Source: Candidatus Kapaibacterium sp. (GTDB lineage: Bacteria > Bacteroidota > Ignavibacteria > Kapaibacteriales > UBA2268). Taken from it: DNA of 64,000 nt. Shown piece after piece: positions 17,970 to 26,193 of this stretch. The position numbers were made by a program, and so were the translations under genes. Within the stretch, counting starts at the first letter, position 1. Each line of letters begins with the position of its first letter. The stretch is from assembly GCA_013414795.1 (NCBI GenBank), contig CP058732.1, positions 794,501 to 858,500 on the forward strand, read 5' to 3'. The notes beneath the pieces are model-generated. The model was not told where the DNA came from. It did no database searches and worked only from the letters and a program-made list of their open reading frames with translations.

Positions 17970-19208
17970 TTAGTTGTTTGAATTATATGTAACCAAAAGT
18001 TTTGGGCTCTTTTCTTCGCGTCCATACATTTTTAGAAACACTAAGCCAAGAAATCGGTAAACCATATGGGCAAACTTTGAATAAGGCATATACCAAAGCA
18101 AGAAATAAACTAAAACCAAATGGATGAAATAAGTCGGAAAGCCCAACACAGCAGTATGCATAAGTCGGAATAAAACACAAAGCAATCCAGTCGAAGCAAC
18201 GCCCCAAACAACCCAAAGGAACAGCATATCGCTATAACTGGATTTTCCGTGTTGCAAGTTGGTTTTATATCTTCTGATCAAGCACATTAAACTGCCAATA
18301 ACAATCAAGAAACCGGAAAGAATTCCAAAGAGTTTAACAAACAATCCGAAAAATTCACGCAATTCATCTGGGTTATGAATATCGAAGCCAGCAAACATAC
18401 GAATTGGCAAATTCATATCCTCGGGCAATATTTTTCCAAAAATGCCAATAACATTGATTACAACAACGCCAGTAGCAATCATTGCACCAAGGAAACCATA
18501 AAAGATTAACAAATGCCCCCAAAATCGAGTACTATTCGTTGTGCATCGGCTAAATTTCTTGTGCAAAAACAAATCGACAAGGACTTGCCAAACACTTTGC
18601 CAGAAAGTCCGCACTTTCGGCCTATTTAGTTTACACTGCAAATTGTCCCAATATCTCTTATAACCAAAGAATGTAAAAGCAAATATCAAAATGTTGCCAG
18701 AGATGAACAGCATTTCAATCGGACCGTGGGCGACAAATTCCTTGTAGCGGAAAGGTCCTTCTTTGATTGGAAACAAGTTGTTCAAATCCCAGTTCTGTGT
18801 AATCATAACTAAAAGTGAAATCAGAACTATTGGCAAAAGCAAGAGCAAAGGCAAATATTTGGGCGAACCCAATGCAGTACCCATAAATTTTGGCACAGCA
18901 AAATGCTTGTAAACATAATCTCGCAGAGCAGCCATCAAATCGGCTGGGCGTGCTCCTCTTGGGCATTTTTCGCTGCACTCCATACAACCGTGACAAAGCC
19001 ACAGGTCTGGGTCCGAAAGCAATTCTTCTTTAAGTCCCCAACTTGCCCAAATCATTTCTTTTCTTGGAAAAGCGTTCTCTTCTGGCGATAAATCGCAAAC
19101 AACAGAGCAAGTCGCACATTGATAACACTTTTTAAGCGTTTCGCCCCCACGCTTCTTTAACTCTTTTATAAACTCGACATCATTCTTAACTTCAATTAAG
19201 TCACGCAC
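17970..19208 (-). CDS. qmoC: QmoC-like quinone-interacting membrane oxidoreductase subunit
   Basis: A 412-residue fusion of an HdrC-like ferredoxin part and an HdrE-like cytochrome b part. Seen: CYQCATCSVVC (C28-C38) and CHGCMECSEKCP (C72-C82), then six or so membrane helices with histidines in GHLLIFYGF, RLMHTAVLG and IHLVLVYFLLW. QmoC takes quinol electrons and, with QmoAB, passes them to AprBA. The start is a GTG at 19208 after GAGGG. Odd: no qmoA or qmoB lies next to it; the place they usually take after aprA holds two small cysteine proteins. Either QmoAB are encoded elsewhere or this subunit has another partner. Confidence 0.88.
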   Translation of the reverse strand: MRDLIEVKNDVEFIKELKKRGGETLKKCYQCATCSVVCDLSPEENAFPRKEMIWASWGLKEELLSDPDLWLCHGCMECSEKCPRGARPADLMAALRDYVYKHFAVPKFMGTALGSPKYLPLLLLLPIVLISLLVMITQNWDLNNLFPIKEGPFRYKEFVAHGPIEMLFISGNILIFAFTFFGYKRYWDNLQCKLNRPKVRTFWQSVWQVLVDLFLHKKFSRCTTNSTRFWGHLLIFYGFLGAMIATGVVVINVIGIFGKILPEDMNLPIRMFAGFDIHNPDELREFFGLFVKLFGILSGFLIVIGSLMCLIRRYKTNLQHGKSSYSDMLFLWVVWGVASTGLLCVLFRLMHTAVLGFPTYFIHLVLVYFLLWYMPYSKFAHMVYRFLGLVFLKMYGREEKSPKLLVTYNSNN

Positions 19209-19222
19209 TTTGCCCTCAAAAT

Positions 19223-20038
19223 TTATTTGACTTTATGCTTATCCAAATCAAGATAATCCTTGCGTAAGTTGAATAATTTTTCTCCAAAAATGCTGAACCT
19301 CAACCATTCGAAGCCAAATCGGATCAATTCGGCGTCGTCAGTTCTAATCTTCTCTTTTCGTTCGTCGTCAACATCAAATCGTTTGAAAAAAGTGCTGTCG
19401 AAAAGAAATTTTCTGAATTTATCGATATCGTAGCAAACCATATAGAACATTTCCAACTTCACTGGTTCAATCGCACGAGCAGTAACAAAGAATTTATGCA
19501 ATGAAATCTCTTTAAACAATTCTCCAAGTTCTTGATATTCACTCAAGTTTTGGTCGTCGAACCATTCATCAACGGTCCATTCCTTATCTTCTTCAAAACC
19601 TTTACAAACATCTTCTTTTATTAAAAAATAGAACTCTTCGCCATTATTCAATTTCTCGGCTTCGTTTGGCGAAGCCACCCCGAGCGGAAACATTCTACAA
19701 CTCCAGGGTCGGTCCTGGTATACAGCACAGCCATTTTCACCAAGGAAAGGACAATCGAGCGTCCTGTCGTCCATTTTTAACATTACTATTGGATGGCGAA
19801 GATTTGAAGCAATTGGTAAAATCGTGTATTTAGCGAGAAATTCGGATGATGTTATTCCAAGCGCCTTTCTCAATCTTGCAATGTCGTAAGGAGTTAGAAA
19901 AATATTAACATTGTTACAGCATTTGTTGAAACATTCCACTCCCGGATGGCAGTGGAACTTAAATTTTGCATTCTTATCCAATTTTGGATAAGAGGCAATT
20001 AATTCTTCATTTAAAACTCTTGGATTTTTATCAAACAT
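19223..20038 (-). CDS. YkgJ-family cysteine cluster protein
   Basis: A 271-residue soluble protein. The N-terminal part carries the YkgJ metal-binding pattern: CHPGVECFNKCC near residue 30, a middle region (LTPYDIARLRKALG), then DCPFLGENGCAVYQDRP and CRMFPLG near 94-122. The C-terminal half is helical and charged, without recognisable motif. YkgJ proteins are predicted zinc- or iron-sulfur-binding proteins of unknown reaction. It overlaps the zinc-ribbon gene upstream by one base (TAATG-like junction) and precedes qmoC by 14 bp, so it is part of the sulfate-reduction operon. A role in assembly or electron transfer for Apr/Qmo is inference. Confidence 0.8.
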   Translation of the reverse strand: MFDKNPRVLNEELIASYPKLDKNAKFKFHCHPGVECFNKCCNNVNIFLTPYDIARLRKALGITSSEFLAKYTILPIASNLRHPIVMLKMDDRTLDCPFLGENGCAVYQDRPWSCRMFPLGVASPNEAEKLNNGEEFYFLIKEDVCKGFEEDKEWTVDEWFDDQNLSEYQELGELFKEISLHKFFVTARAIEPVKLEMFYMVCYDIDKFRKFLFDSTFFKRFDVDDERKEKIRTDDAELIRFGFEWLRFSIFGEKLFNLRKDYLDLDKHKVK

Positions 20039-20316
20039 TATTGTTGCCTTTCAATTTCCCCAACATAAGCATTTTTAATATCGTTTTCTTTTGTAACTGG
20101 ATATGGTCCTTGATAACCGTTGAAGGGATTAATCATAAACCGATAGGAAGCGTGGACGTGATAGTTATTCCACATCCAATCCCAACCTCTTTTAAAATAT
20201 CCACAATCGTCGTTTAAACAGATATAAAGATATTCTACTCCCCAATCGGAGTCTACCGGCAAGTAAACTTTCTTAACTTCGCTTCCACAATGTTTGCAAT
20301 AATATTTCTCTTCCAT
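20038..20316 (-). CDS. Small zinc-ribbon protein (ogr/Delta-like finger)
   Basis: A 92-residue protein with an N-terminal two-pair cysteine ribbon: CKHCG at residues 7-11 and CLNDDCGYF at 33-41, a pattern like ogr/Delta-type zinc fingers or rubredoxin-like knuckles. The rest is rich in aromatic residues (GWDWMWNNYHVH). ATG at 20316 follows GGGAGG. It is coupled to the YkgJ gene. I know similar small zinc-finger proteins near apr/dsr genes in sulfate reducers only from general memory; the function is unknown. Confidence 0.75.
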   Translation of the reverse strand: MEEKYYCKHCGSEVKKVYLPVDSDWGVEYLYICLNDDCGYFKRGWDWMWNNYHVHASYRFMINPFNGYQGPYPVTKENDIKNAYVGEIERQQ

Positions 20317-20353
20317 TTTTGCCTCCCTATTATTTTCTAGTGGGGATAGAAAG

Positions 20354-20442
20354 GCAGAATTAAGATGAATGAAATCATCTTAACCCTGCATTTCGCTCCC
20401 GTTTTTCAAATAACATAGTGTCCCGGGTTGCCCCGGGACACT
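20354..20442 (-). promoter_or_regulatory. Two strong hairpins between aprA and the zinc-ribbon gene
   Basis: In the minus-strand RNA an 11-bp perfect stem (AGTGTCCCGGG, 20417-20427, with 20432-20442) closed by a GCAA tetraloop comes 7 nt after the aprA stop. It is followed by TATGTTATTTG, not a clean U-tract. A second hairpin (20354-20389; TTAAGATGA/TCATCTTAA with a flanking GCAG/CTGC) lies before the next ribosome site. The pair probably reduces read-through from the highly expressed sat-aprBA part into the downstream genes, or stabilises the aprA 3' end. Confidence 0.7.
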
Positions 20443-20449
20443 TTCTTAA

Positions 20450-22321
20450 TTAAAAGATATGGATAATATCCCTTGTGAAGACATTCCAAGTATCGGTCTT
20501 GCGGTCGTAGGTCATATTCACAAACTTTTCCCAATTCGGGTCAAGATTGGGTTTGTCTGCACGGAAGTAGTAGCCGGGCCAACGAGTTTCTTCGCGGAAG
20601 AGAATTGCACGAATGTGGGCTTCGGCTTGATACATTCGGTGAATGTTTTCCCAGCATCGCATCAATTCATGCAAATCGGCGGCAGCCAATTTTTCGCTAT
20701 CTTCCTTCAAGAATTGCATAAGTTGCAATCCTTTTTCGAGCAAAGGCTTGCTTGTCTTGAATTGCGAAGAAACACCGCCAGCATATTCGTCCATAATCTT
20801 TTGCAATCGGAACATAAACATCTTCGGTCGGATGTAGTTCGGATTAATGTCTGGGTCGGTTGTCTCTTTGTAATGTGCCTCGTAAACTTCAAGAGGCTTG
20901 TAAATCTTCTTCTTAAGTTCCTCGATTTGATTTGCGTCGTAATTCAATTGCGGATTTTCCTTAACGATGTATTCAATTGCACCCTTTGCTGCAATTCGAC
21001 CTTCCGCATGAGAGCCAGAAGAGAACTTATGGCTTGAAGCACCAGAAGCGTCGCCGGCGCAGAACAAACCTTTAACAGTCGACATATTTGGATAGCCCCA
21101 GAAATATTCCGGTGGTGCAAGGTCTTTTGGACCACTAACCCAAGCACCAGAGGCACCAGAGTGTGAACCAATGAAGTATGGTTCCGCAGCAGCAATTTCC
21201 GATGGTGCTTGTTCTGGGAAGGTGTTCGTTGCAGCCCAAAGAATTGCTTGGGAAATTGTCATATCGAGGAAGTCTTCCCATGCTTCTTCTTCGAGTTCTT
21301 TCATTTTCTTCTTGTATGCCTTCGGGTCGTCTTTATATTGGTCGGCAAGTTTTTGAATTGCTTCTTCTGTACGCATATAGATTGGACCCTTGCCTTCCAT
21401 TACGTCGAGCATTCCAAGCCAGTTGCGTAAGTTCGCCGGGATTGGTTTCACCTTACCATAGGGCAACCATTTCTCCAATTCGTCGGTTCGTTCAACCATA
21501 TAATCGCCGCCAAATGCATTTGTGGCTCGCGATTTAAACAACAAGAACCAGGCTCCAACTGGGCCATAAGCGTCTTTGAAACGAACTGGAATGAATCGAA
21601 CTTCCTGGCAAGTCATTTCGGCACCAGCCATTATTGTAAAGTATGCACTGGAACCACTATTCCAAGGTGGATACCAAGCGCGGCCAAGACCTTCGCCAGT
21701 TGAACGGGGTCGGAATACGTGGACAGCACCGCCCATTGCAACAAGAGTTGCTTTCGCTTTAAATACATAGAATTTGTTTTCGCGAACACTAAACCCAACC
21801 GCACCAGCACAACGATCGCCGTCCATCAATGGCTCAACAATAAATATTCTTTCGTAAATGTTTTCCATTCCAAGAGCATTCTTTGCAGCCTCGGCAACAA
21901 TAACTTTGTAAGATTCACCATTAATCATAAGTTGCCAACGGCCTTCGTGGACATAGTTCCCTTGTTCATCTTTCCAAATCGGAAGTCCCCATTTTTCGAA
22001 AAGATGAACTGTCGAGTCCACGTGTCGGGCAATGTTTGCTACCAAATCTTCGCGGGTAATTCCCATCAAGTCGTTTCGGACATAATCAACGTAATCTTTT
22101 ACAGTATTCTTGCCCGAATTTAGGTCGACATAAAGGTTAATAGCGGAAAGACCCATAGCAACAGCGCCGCTTCGGTCCAAAGCAGCCTTGTCGACTAATG
22201 TTACTTTCAATCCATATTTCTTTGCCCAATATGCTGCCTCGACTGCTGCACCGCAAGCAGCCATACCACCACCAACAATCAATAAATCGGTGTTGACTTC
22301 TACTGTTTCAAATGGTCCCAT
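20450..22321 (-). CDS. aprA: Adenylylsulfate (APS) reductase alpha subunit
   Basis: A 623-residue flavoprotein of the fumarate-reductase superfamily. Seen: the FAD site DLLIVGGGMAACGAAVEAA near residue 11, GAVAMGLSAINLY, VAMGGAVHVFRPRSTGEG, GSHSGASGAWVSGP and FCAGDASG...SGSHAEGR in the C-terminal FAD domain, which together are characteristic of AprA. It reduces APS to sulfite and AMP with AprB in the cytoplasm. ATG at 22321 follows AAGGAG. It is 33 bp downstream of aprB, in the order sat-aprB-aprA found in many sulfate reducers and sulfur oxidisers; direction is inferred from the neighbouring dsrD. Confidence 0.97.
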   Translation of the reverse strand: MGPFETVEVNTDLLIVGGGMAACGAAVEAAYWAKKYGLKVTLVDKAALDRSGAVAMGLSAINLYVDLNSGKNTVKDYVDYVRNDLMGITREDLVANIARHVDSTVHLFEKWGLPIWKDEQGNYVHEGRWQLMINGESYKVIVAEAAKNALGMENIYERIFIVEPLMDGDRCAGAVGFSVRENKFYVFKAKATLVAMGGAVHVFRPRSTGEGLGRAWYPPWNSGSSAYFTIMAGAEMTCQEVRFIPVRFKDAYGPVGAWFLLFKSRATNAFGGDYMVERTDELEKWLPYGKVKPIPANLRNWLGMLDVMEGKGPIYMRTEEAIQKLADQYKDDPKAYKKKMKELEEEAWEDFLDMTISQAILWAATNTFPEQAPSEIAAAEPYFIGSHSGASGAWVSGPKDLAPPEYFWGYPNMSTVKGLFCAGDASGASSHKFSSGSHAEGRIAAKGAIEYIVKENPQLNYDANQIEELKKKIYKPLEVYEAHYKETTDPDINPNYIRPKMFMFRLQKIMDEYAGGVSSQFKTSKPLLEKGLQLMQFLKEDSEKLAAADLHELMRCWENIHRMYQAEAHIRAILFREETRWPGYYFRADKPNLDPNWEKFVNMTYDRKTDTWNVFTRDIIHIF

Positions 22322-22354
22322 TTTCTTCTCCTTTATTATCCAACATTAAACATA

Positions 22355-22798
22355 TTACTTATTAAGTGTGAACAATGAATCCAATTTCAGCGAGCCAGGT
22401 TCTGTGAACAGCAGCGGGCTTGAAATATCGTCGGTTGCAGTTTCCCAACCACCATCTGGGACTGCAGAACCCTCTGGGGTTGTTCGAATTGGGAACTTGA
22501 AACGCTTCAATTCACCATTGCGGAACTTAACAGTCCACATAATCGAATCGGAACTACGCATTGGCGTAACTTGTGCTCCTAATGGCACGAAATCAGCATA
22601 ACCACGCACTTCGATTGCCTGGTTTGGGCAAATCTTAACGCAATTGTAGCATTCCCAGCACAATTCTGGCTCGCGATTGTAAGCCTTCATAGTCTCTTTG
22701 TTCAAGACCATAAGGTCGTTTGGGCAAATATACTGGCAAGCAGTCTTGTCCAGTGCTTTGCACCCATCACATTTGTCGACTATTACGAAGCTTGGCAT
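22355..22798 (-). CDS. aprB: APS reductase beta subunit
   Basis: A 147-residue iron-sulfur protein. Seen: two 4Fe-4S motifs, CDGCKALDKTACQYICP (with the AprB-type longer spacing) and CWECYNCVKICP, followed by the AprB-specific tail (VRGYADFVPLGAQVTP, then PEGSAVPDGG) that wraps around AprA. It passes electrons to the FAD of AprA. ATG at 22798 follows AAGGAG. Length is normal. Confidence 0.97.
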   Translation of the reverse strand: MPSFVIVDKCDGCKALDKTACQYICPNDLMVLNKETMKAYNREPELCWECYNCVKICPNQAIEVRGYADFVPLGAQVTPMRSSDSIMWTVKFRNGELKRFKFPIRTTPEGSAVPDGGWETATDDISSPLLFTEPGSLKLDSLFTLNK

Positions 22799-22854
22799 TT
22801 TAGTACTCCTTTTAATAATTAAACATACATTGATTAAATAAATAAGAAATCATT

Positions 22855-24075
22855 TTATTCTCCTGTTGCTGCTCTATGCAGCTTGATTTCTACTTTTTCT
22901 TGCAATCCAGAGTAATACTCGCGAAGAATGGCAAGAACTTCGGGACGCGAGAATTCCTTTGGCACTTCGAGCCCTTCGGAAAGTGCCTTACGCAACATAG
23001 TTCCGCTGAGCAAGAGTCTGTCTTCCTTTCCGTGTGGGCAGGTCTTCATCGAAGCCATTCCCTCACATTTGTAGCAATAGAAAGTCCAGTCAATTTTCAA
23101 CGGCTGGCAAAGGAGCGCGCCTTCCCAAAGTTCGTCGAAGATTTCTTGTGCTTCGAATGGACCATAATAGTTTCCAACACCAGCGTGGTCGCGACCAATT
23201 ATCATATGCGTACATCCATAATTCTGACGGAACAACGCATGGAGCAATGCTTCGCGCGGACCAGCATATCGCATATCCAATGGGTATCCTCCTTGAACAA
23301 CTGTGTCTTTCACGAAGTAATTTTGGACGAGAACATCAATGCATCGAACCCGAACATCTGCCGGAATGTCGCCAGGCTTTAGTTTACCAACCAATTGGTG
23401 AATGTACAAACCATCAGAGACTTCCAATGCTATTTTTGCAAGATACTCGTGCGAACGATGCATTGGGTTTCGCAATTGTAATGCTGCTATTGTTTTCCAG
23501 CCACGTTCCGCAAAAATCTTTCTCGATTCCTCTGGCCTTTGATAAATCCCCTTGAATTGTACTGGAAATGGTCCTTCGCTTAATACCTTCACTGGACCAG
23601 CAAGGTTTATTTCCTCTTGGTCCATTACCATTTTCACGCCGGGATGTTCGATATCAGTAGTCTTGTAGACATTTTTGCATTCGAATTCCTTGTCGATTTT
23701 GTACTTTTCTTCAACTTTCATCGTTGCCATTATTTCGCCGTACTCATCGGAATAAAGAGCAACTTCGTCGCCAATCTTAATCTTGTCGGCTGTTTCTTTG
23801 TCGGTGGAAACTGTTATCGGAATAGGCCAGAAAAGTCCGTTCTTGCTTGGCATTTTCATTTCTTCGCAAACGCTTTTCCAATCGTCATAGCCCATAAAAC
23901 CAGTGAGAGGGGTGAAGCCACCAATTCCCATCATTATTAAATCGCCAGTTTTACGGCTCGTAATATTGACTTTTAGCAACTTTTGGGCTTTTTTCTTTTC
24001 CTCGGCCAATTCTTCGCCTTCGAGCAGGAGTTTTATTAACTCGGGACTTCCGTGTGGGCTGATTAATTTTGCCAT
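22855..24075 (-). CDS. sat: Sulfate adenylyltransferase (ATP sulfurylase), dissimilatory type
   Basis: A 406-residue homo-oligomeric type ATP sulfurylase without a C-terminal APS kinase domain. Seen: the ATP-binding [15 protein letters not shown] (~199-213), [20 protein letters not shown] (the HxxH-like and GRDHAG motifs) and the cysteine set [16 protein letters not shown] near 325-340, which in this lineage forms a zinc site. It makes APS from sulfate and ATP. ATG at 24075 follows GAAAGG. It is the first gene of the island. Confidence 0.96.
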   Translation of the reverse strand: MAKLISPHGSPELIKLLLEGEELAEEKKKAQKLLKVNITSRKTGDLIMMGIGGFTPLTGFMGYDDWKSVCEEMKMPSKNGLFWPIPITVSTDKETADKIKIGDEVALYSDEYGEIMATMKVEEKYKIDKEFECKNVYKTTDIEHPGVKMVMDQEEINLAGPVKVLSEGPFPVQFKGIYQRPEESRKIFAERGWKTIAALQLRNPMHRSHEYLAKIALEVSDGLYIHQLVGKLKPGDIPADVRVRCIDVLVQNYFVKDTVVQGGYPLDMRYAGPREALLHALFRQNYGCTHMIIGRDHAGVGNYYGPFEAQEIFDELWEGALLCQPLKIDWTFYCYKCEGMASMKTCPHGKEDRLLLSGTMLRKALSEGLEVPKEFSRPEVLAILREYYSGLQEKVEIKLHRAATGE

Positions 24076-24113
24076 TTCTTTGACCTTTCAAAATTGTTAA
24101 ACAAACTCAATTG

Positions 24114-24144
24114 CAATATTAGATTAGACATTATATTTCAACAA
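24114..24144 (-). promoter_or_regulatory. Candidate promoter of the sat-apr-qmo-dsr operon
   Basis: On the minus strand TAATATTG (24121-24114) differs by one base from TAnnTTTG. TTG triplets lie 17 and 20 nt upstream (24141-24139 and 24144-24142). The -7 box would put the transcription start about 30 nt before the sat ATG. This is the only reasonable match in the 200-bp gap, but it is not exact. Confidence 0.35.
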
Positions 24145-24276
24145 CTTATTTACTTGTTTTGTATACACCTTGTAGTTTTAGATGAGATTAAGTTTTAATT
24201 TAATATAATGAAGTGCTTTTCTATAAATAATTCTGAGGCAATATTGTGGGGGAAGTTTTAAAATGCAACAAAGTGG

Positions 24277-24852
24277 TTACATAAGTCCAGTGACTTTTTG
24301 CACGATTTCAATCAATTCTTTTTTGGCTTCCTCTAAATCATCATTTACCAAAACATAATCAAACTTATCCCTTTGTTCCATCTCCATTTGAATTCGTTCC
24401 CATCTTTTTTGCAACTGTTCGGAAGATTCTGTCCCTCGCTTGATTAGCCTTTCTTTCAAGACCTCAATCGATGGAGGTGAAATAAATATCAAAAATGACT
24501 CGTTCGGGAACAGTCTTTTGATCGACAGTGCACCTTTTACATCAATATCGAAAACAACAATTTCCCCTTTCTGCAAACTTTTTTCAATCTCACTTTTGAG
24601 CGTCCCGTAATAATTTCCAAAGATTTGCTCATACTCTACAAATCCACCATTGGCAATTAATTGCTTAAATTCCCCCTCGCTTAAAAAATGGTAGTCCTTG
24701 CCGTCGACTTCGTTAGGTCGGGGCTTCCTTGTCGTGGCTGAAACAGAGAATTTGAATTGAGGAAATGTCGAAAGCAAGTGCTTAGCAAGAGTAGTTTTTC
24801 CAGCACCACTGGGCGCCGAAAGTACAATCAATTGTTTTCTTCCCGCACTCAT
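24277..24852 (-). CDS. gmk: Guanylate kinase
   Basis: About 190 residues. Seen: the P-loop LSAPSGAGKTTLAK at the N-terminus, SVSATTRKPRPNEVDGKDYHF (GMP-binding), NYYGTLKSEIE and FDIDVKGA, and the arginines in KRGTESSEQLQKR. It phosphorylates GMP to GDP. ATG at 24852 is preferred; a TTG six codons upstream is also open. It lies 46 bp after a small membrane-protein gene in the same direction and is the last gene of that short unit. Confidence 0.95.
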   Translation of the reverse strand: MSAGRKQLIVLSAPSGAGKTTLAKHLLSTFPQFKFSVSATTRKPRPNEVDGKDYHFLSEGEFKQLIANGGFVEYEQIFGNYYGTLKSEIEKSLQKGEIVVFDIDVKGALSIKRLFPNESFLIFISPPSIEVLKERLIKRGTESSEQLQKRWERIQMEMEQRDKFDYVLVNDDLEEAKKELIEIVQKVTGLM

Positions 24853-24898
24853 AATAATATCAAAATCCAAAAAGTCAAAAATAGAAAACTTGGGCTAT

Positions 24899-25438
24899 TC
24901 AATCTTTATTGTATTCAAACCAAAGTTTGTAGAACACTTTTCTTAAAAATTCAATTGGATGGAAAATTGCGAGTTGAACAATTCGCTTCTTTTCGATTTT
25001 TTGCTGTGATGTAATCATTTTATTTTTAAACTTATTCATTGTAGAAACCGTTTCTGTAAAGACTTCCTCGAAGTCGGGATGAACTTTTTTGAAATGGGCA
25101 AATATTTTGTTCCTATCGATACGAGCAACCAAAATTGCAATTGTTTGCAAAAGTACTATCCCGCGCAAAAGAACTTTGACTACCATTTCAAGAGTATGAA
25201 ACAATTCTCCACTATTGCCATAGGCGAAGATAATTGGAAGCACAGTTATTATGGTTATTGACAACAAGAACTTAGGCTTTCTTAAATATGAGATTCCCTT
25301 CTTTTCATCCTTTGAGAATATTATGAAGTATAGCACAAAGAGTGCGAAATAGAACAAAAGATTATTGATGATTATTCCAACAACAACGGAAATTACAAAA
25401 AGTGAAATTTTTAACTTTTGTCTTTTTTCCTCACTCAT
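24899..25438 (-). CDS. Membrane protein of unknown function (possibly ECF T-component-like)
   Basis: 179 residues with about four membrane segments in residues 9-110 and a positively charged C-terminal tail. The stretch VVKVLLRGIVLLQTIAIL followed by a basic amphipathic region is faintly reminiscent of transmembrane T components of ECF transporters, but the protein is shorter and the Ala-Arg-Gly motifs are missing, so I do not assign it. Its start overlaps the end of the next membrane-protein gene upstream by 8 bp, so the pair is co-translated. It is downstream of the switch-like leader at 26.03-26.19 kb. Confidence 0.6.
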   Translation of the reverse strand: MSEEKRQKLKISLFVISVVVGIIINNLLFYFALFVLYFIIFSKDEKKGISYLRKPKFLLSITIITVLPIIFAYGNSGELFHTLEMVVKVLLRGIVLLQTIAILVARIDRNKIFAHFKKVHPDFEEVFTETVSTMNKFKNKMITSQQKIEKKRIVQLAIFHPIEFLRKVFYKLWFEYNKD

Positions 25439-26018
25439 TCACAATCACTTTTTTAAGAACATTTTTGGAAAAGTAAAAAGATAAGATACCCACAACTACA
25501 CCAATTATTAGATAGATAAATACAAAAATCAAAATCATTTCAAATATTCCAAATTTGGTTTGCAAATTGACAATTTGCTGGAATTCGACAAGTATTTTGT
25601 TATAAATTTTAAAGATATCTACACCAAAAATCATTGTCTGCATAAAAAGACTATGAAGAAAAGGATATAACAAAACAAGAGCACCAACGAGTATACTACT
25701 AAACAGATTCACCTTCGCCAACCCAAAAATTGCTTCGGCAAGTAATCCTTCGATAAAAATTGCAAGAGCAGAGTTGAATGCCCCAGCACCCAAAGAGAAA
25801 AACAATTTAATAGTTGCAACGACCGAAGCAAGATACAGCGAACTTCGAGGCTTGTCGACAAACATTCGAAAAGCGATAAGTATGAAACAAGCAAACGAAG
25901 CCATAAGCAATCCTCGAAAAGGTACTTTCGAAAGGGAAAGTATCGTACCAAGCGAAACTTCGACCAGAGCCCAAAGTCCAGCAAAGAACACGAATATCTT
26001 CTTTTCTTTTCTATCCAT
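25431..26018 (-). CDS. Six-helix membrane protein, possibly a transporter S-like component
   Basis: About 195 residues from the ATG at 26018, which follows GGAG by 5 nt; the frame stays open upstream but crosses the leader hairpin. Five to six membrane segments with small residues in GAGAFNSALAIFIEGLLAEAI, a layout like ECF substrate-binding (S) components or similar small-molecule uptake proteins. No family signature is certain. It overlaps the partner membrane gene. Control by an RNA leader with an alternative terminator would fit uptake of a vitamin or metal; the ligand is unknown. Confidence 0.6.
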   Translation of the reverse strand: MDRKEKKIFVFFAGLWALVEVSLGTILSLSKVPFRGLLMASFACFILIAFRMFVDKPRSSLYLASVVATIKLFFSLGAGAFNSALAIFIEGLLAEAIFGLAKVNLFSSILVGALVLLYPFLHSLFMQTMIFGVDIFKIYNKILVEFQQIVNLQTKFGIFEMILIFVFIYLIIGVVVGILSFYFSKNVLKKVIVNE

Positions 26019-26026
26019 AATTCTCC

Positions 26027-26193
26027 AAAAAAATAAACCTTGCCGATTTGGCAAGGTTGCACGCAAAAGAACTCCTTTCCAATTCGGCATTTAGCCTCGG
26101 GAGGCTTGGGAGTTTCCTCCCAAACCCATCGGTTGTGTCCCATAGGTATTCAACCCTTAGGGAACAACAACTCGGAGTATATTCCAAAGAACT
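26027..26193 (-). promoter_or_regulatory. Structured leader with terminator and competing helix (riboswitch-like)
   Basis: Minus-strand RNA. A terminator (9-bp stem, 26036-26044 with 26050-26058, then TTTATTTTTTT) sits just before the ribosome site of the 26018 gene. The strand 26051-26041 can instead pair with 26089-26079 (TGCCGAATTGG / CCAAATCGGCA, ten pairs, one mismatch), which excludes the terminator. Upstream are a 5-bp hairpin (26093-26106), a 7-bp hairpin with a GAAA tetraloop (26106-26123) and GGTTG/CAACC (26131-26155). I recognise no known riboswitch class. An interspersed palindromic repeat is the alternative. Confidence 0.6.
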
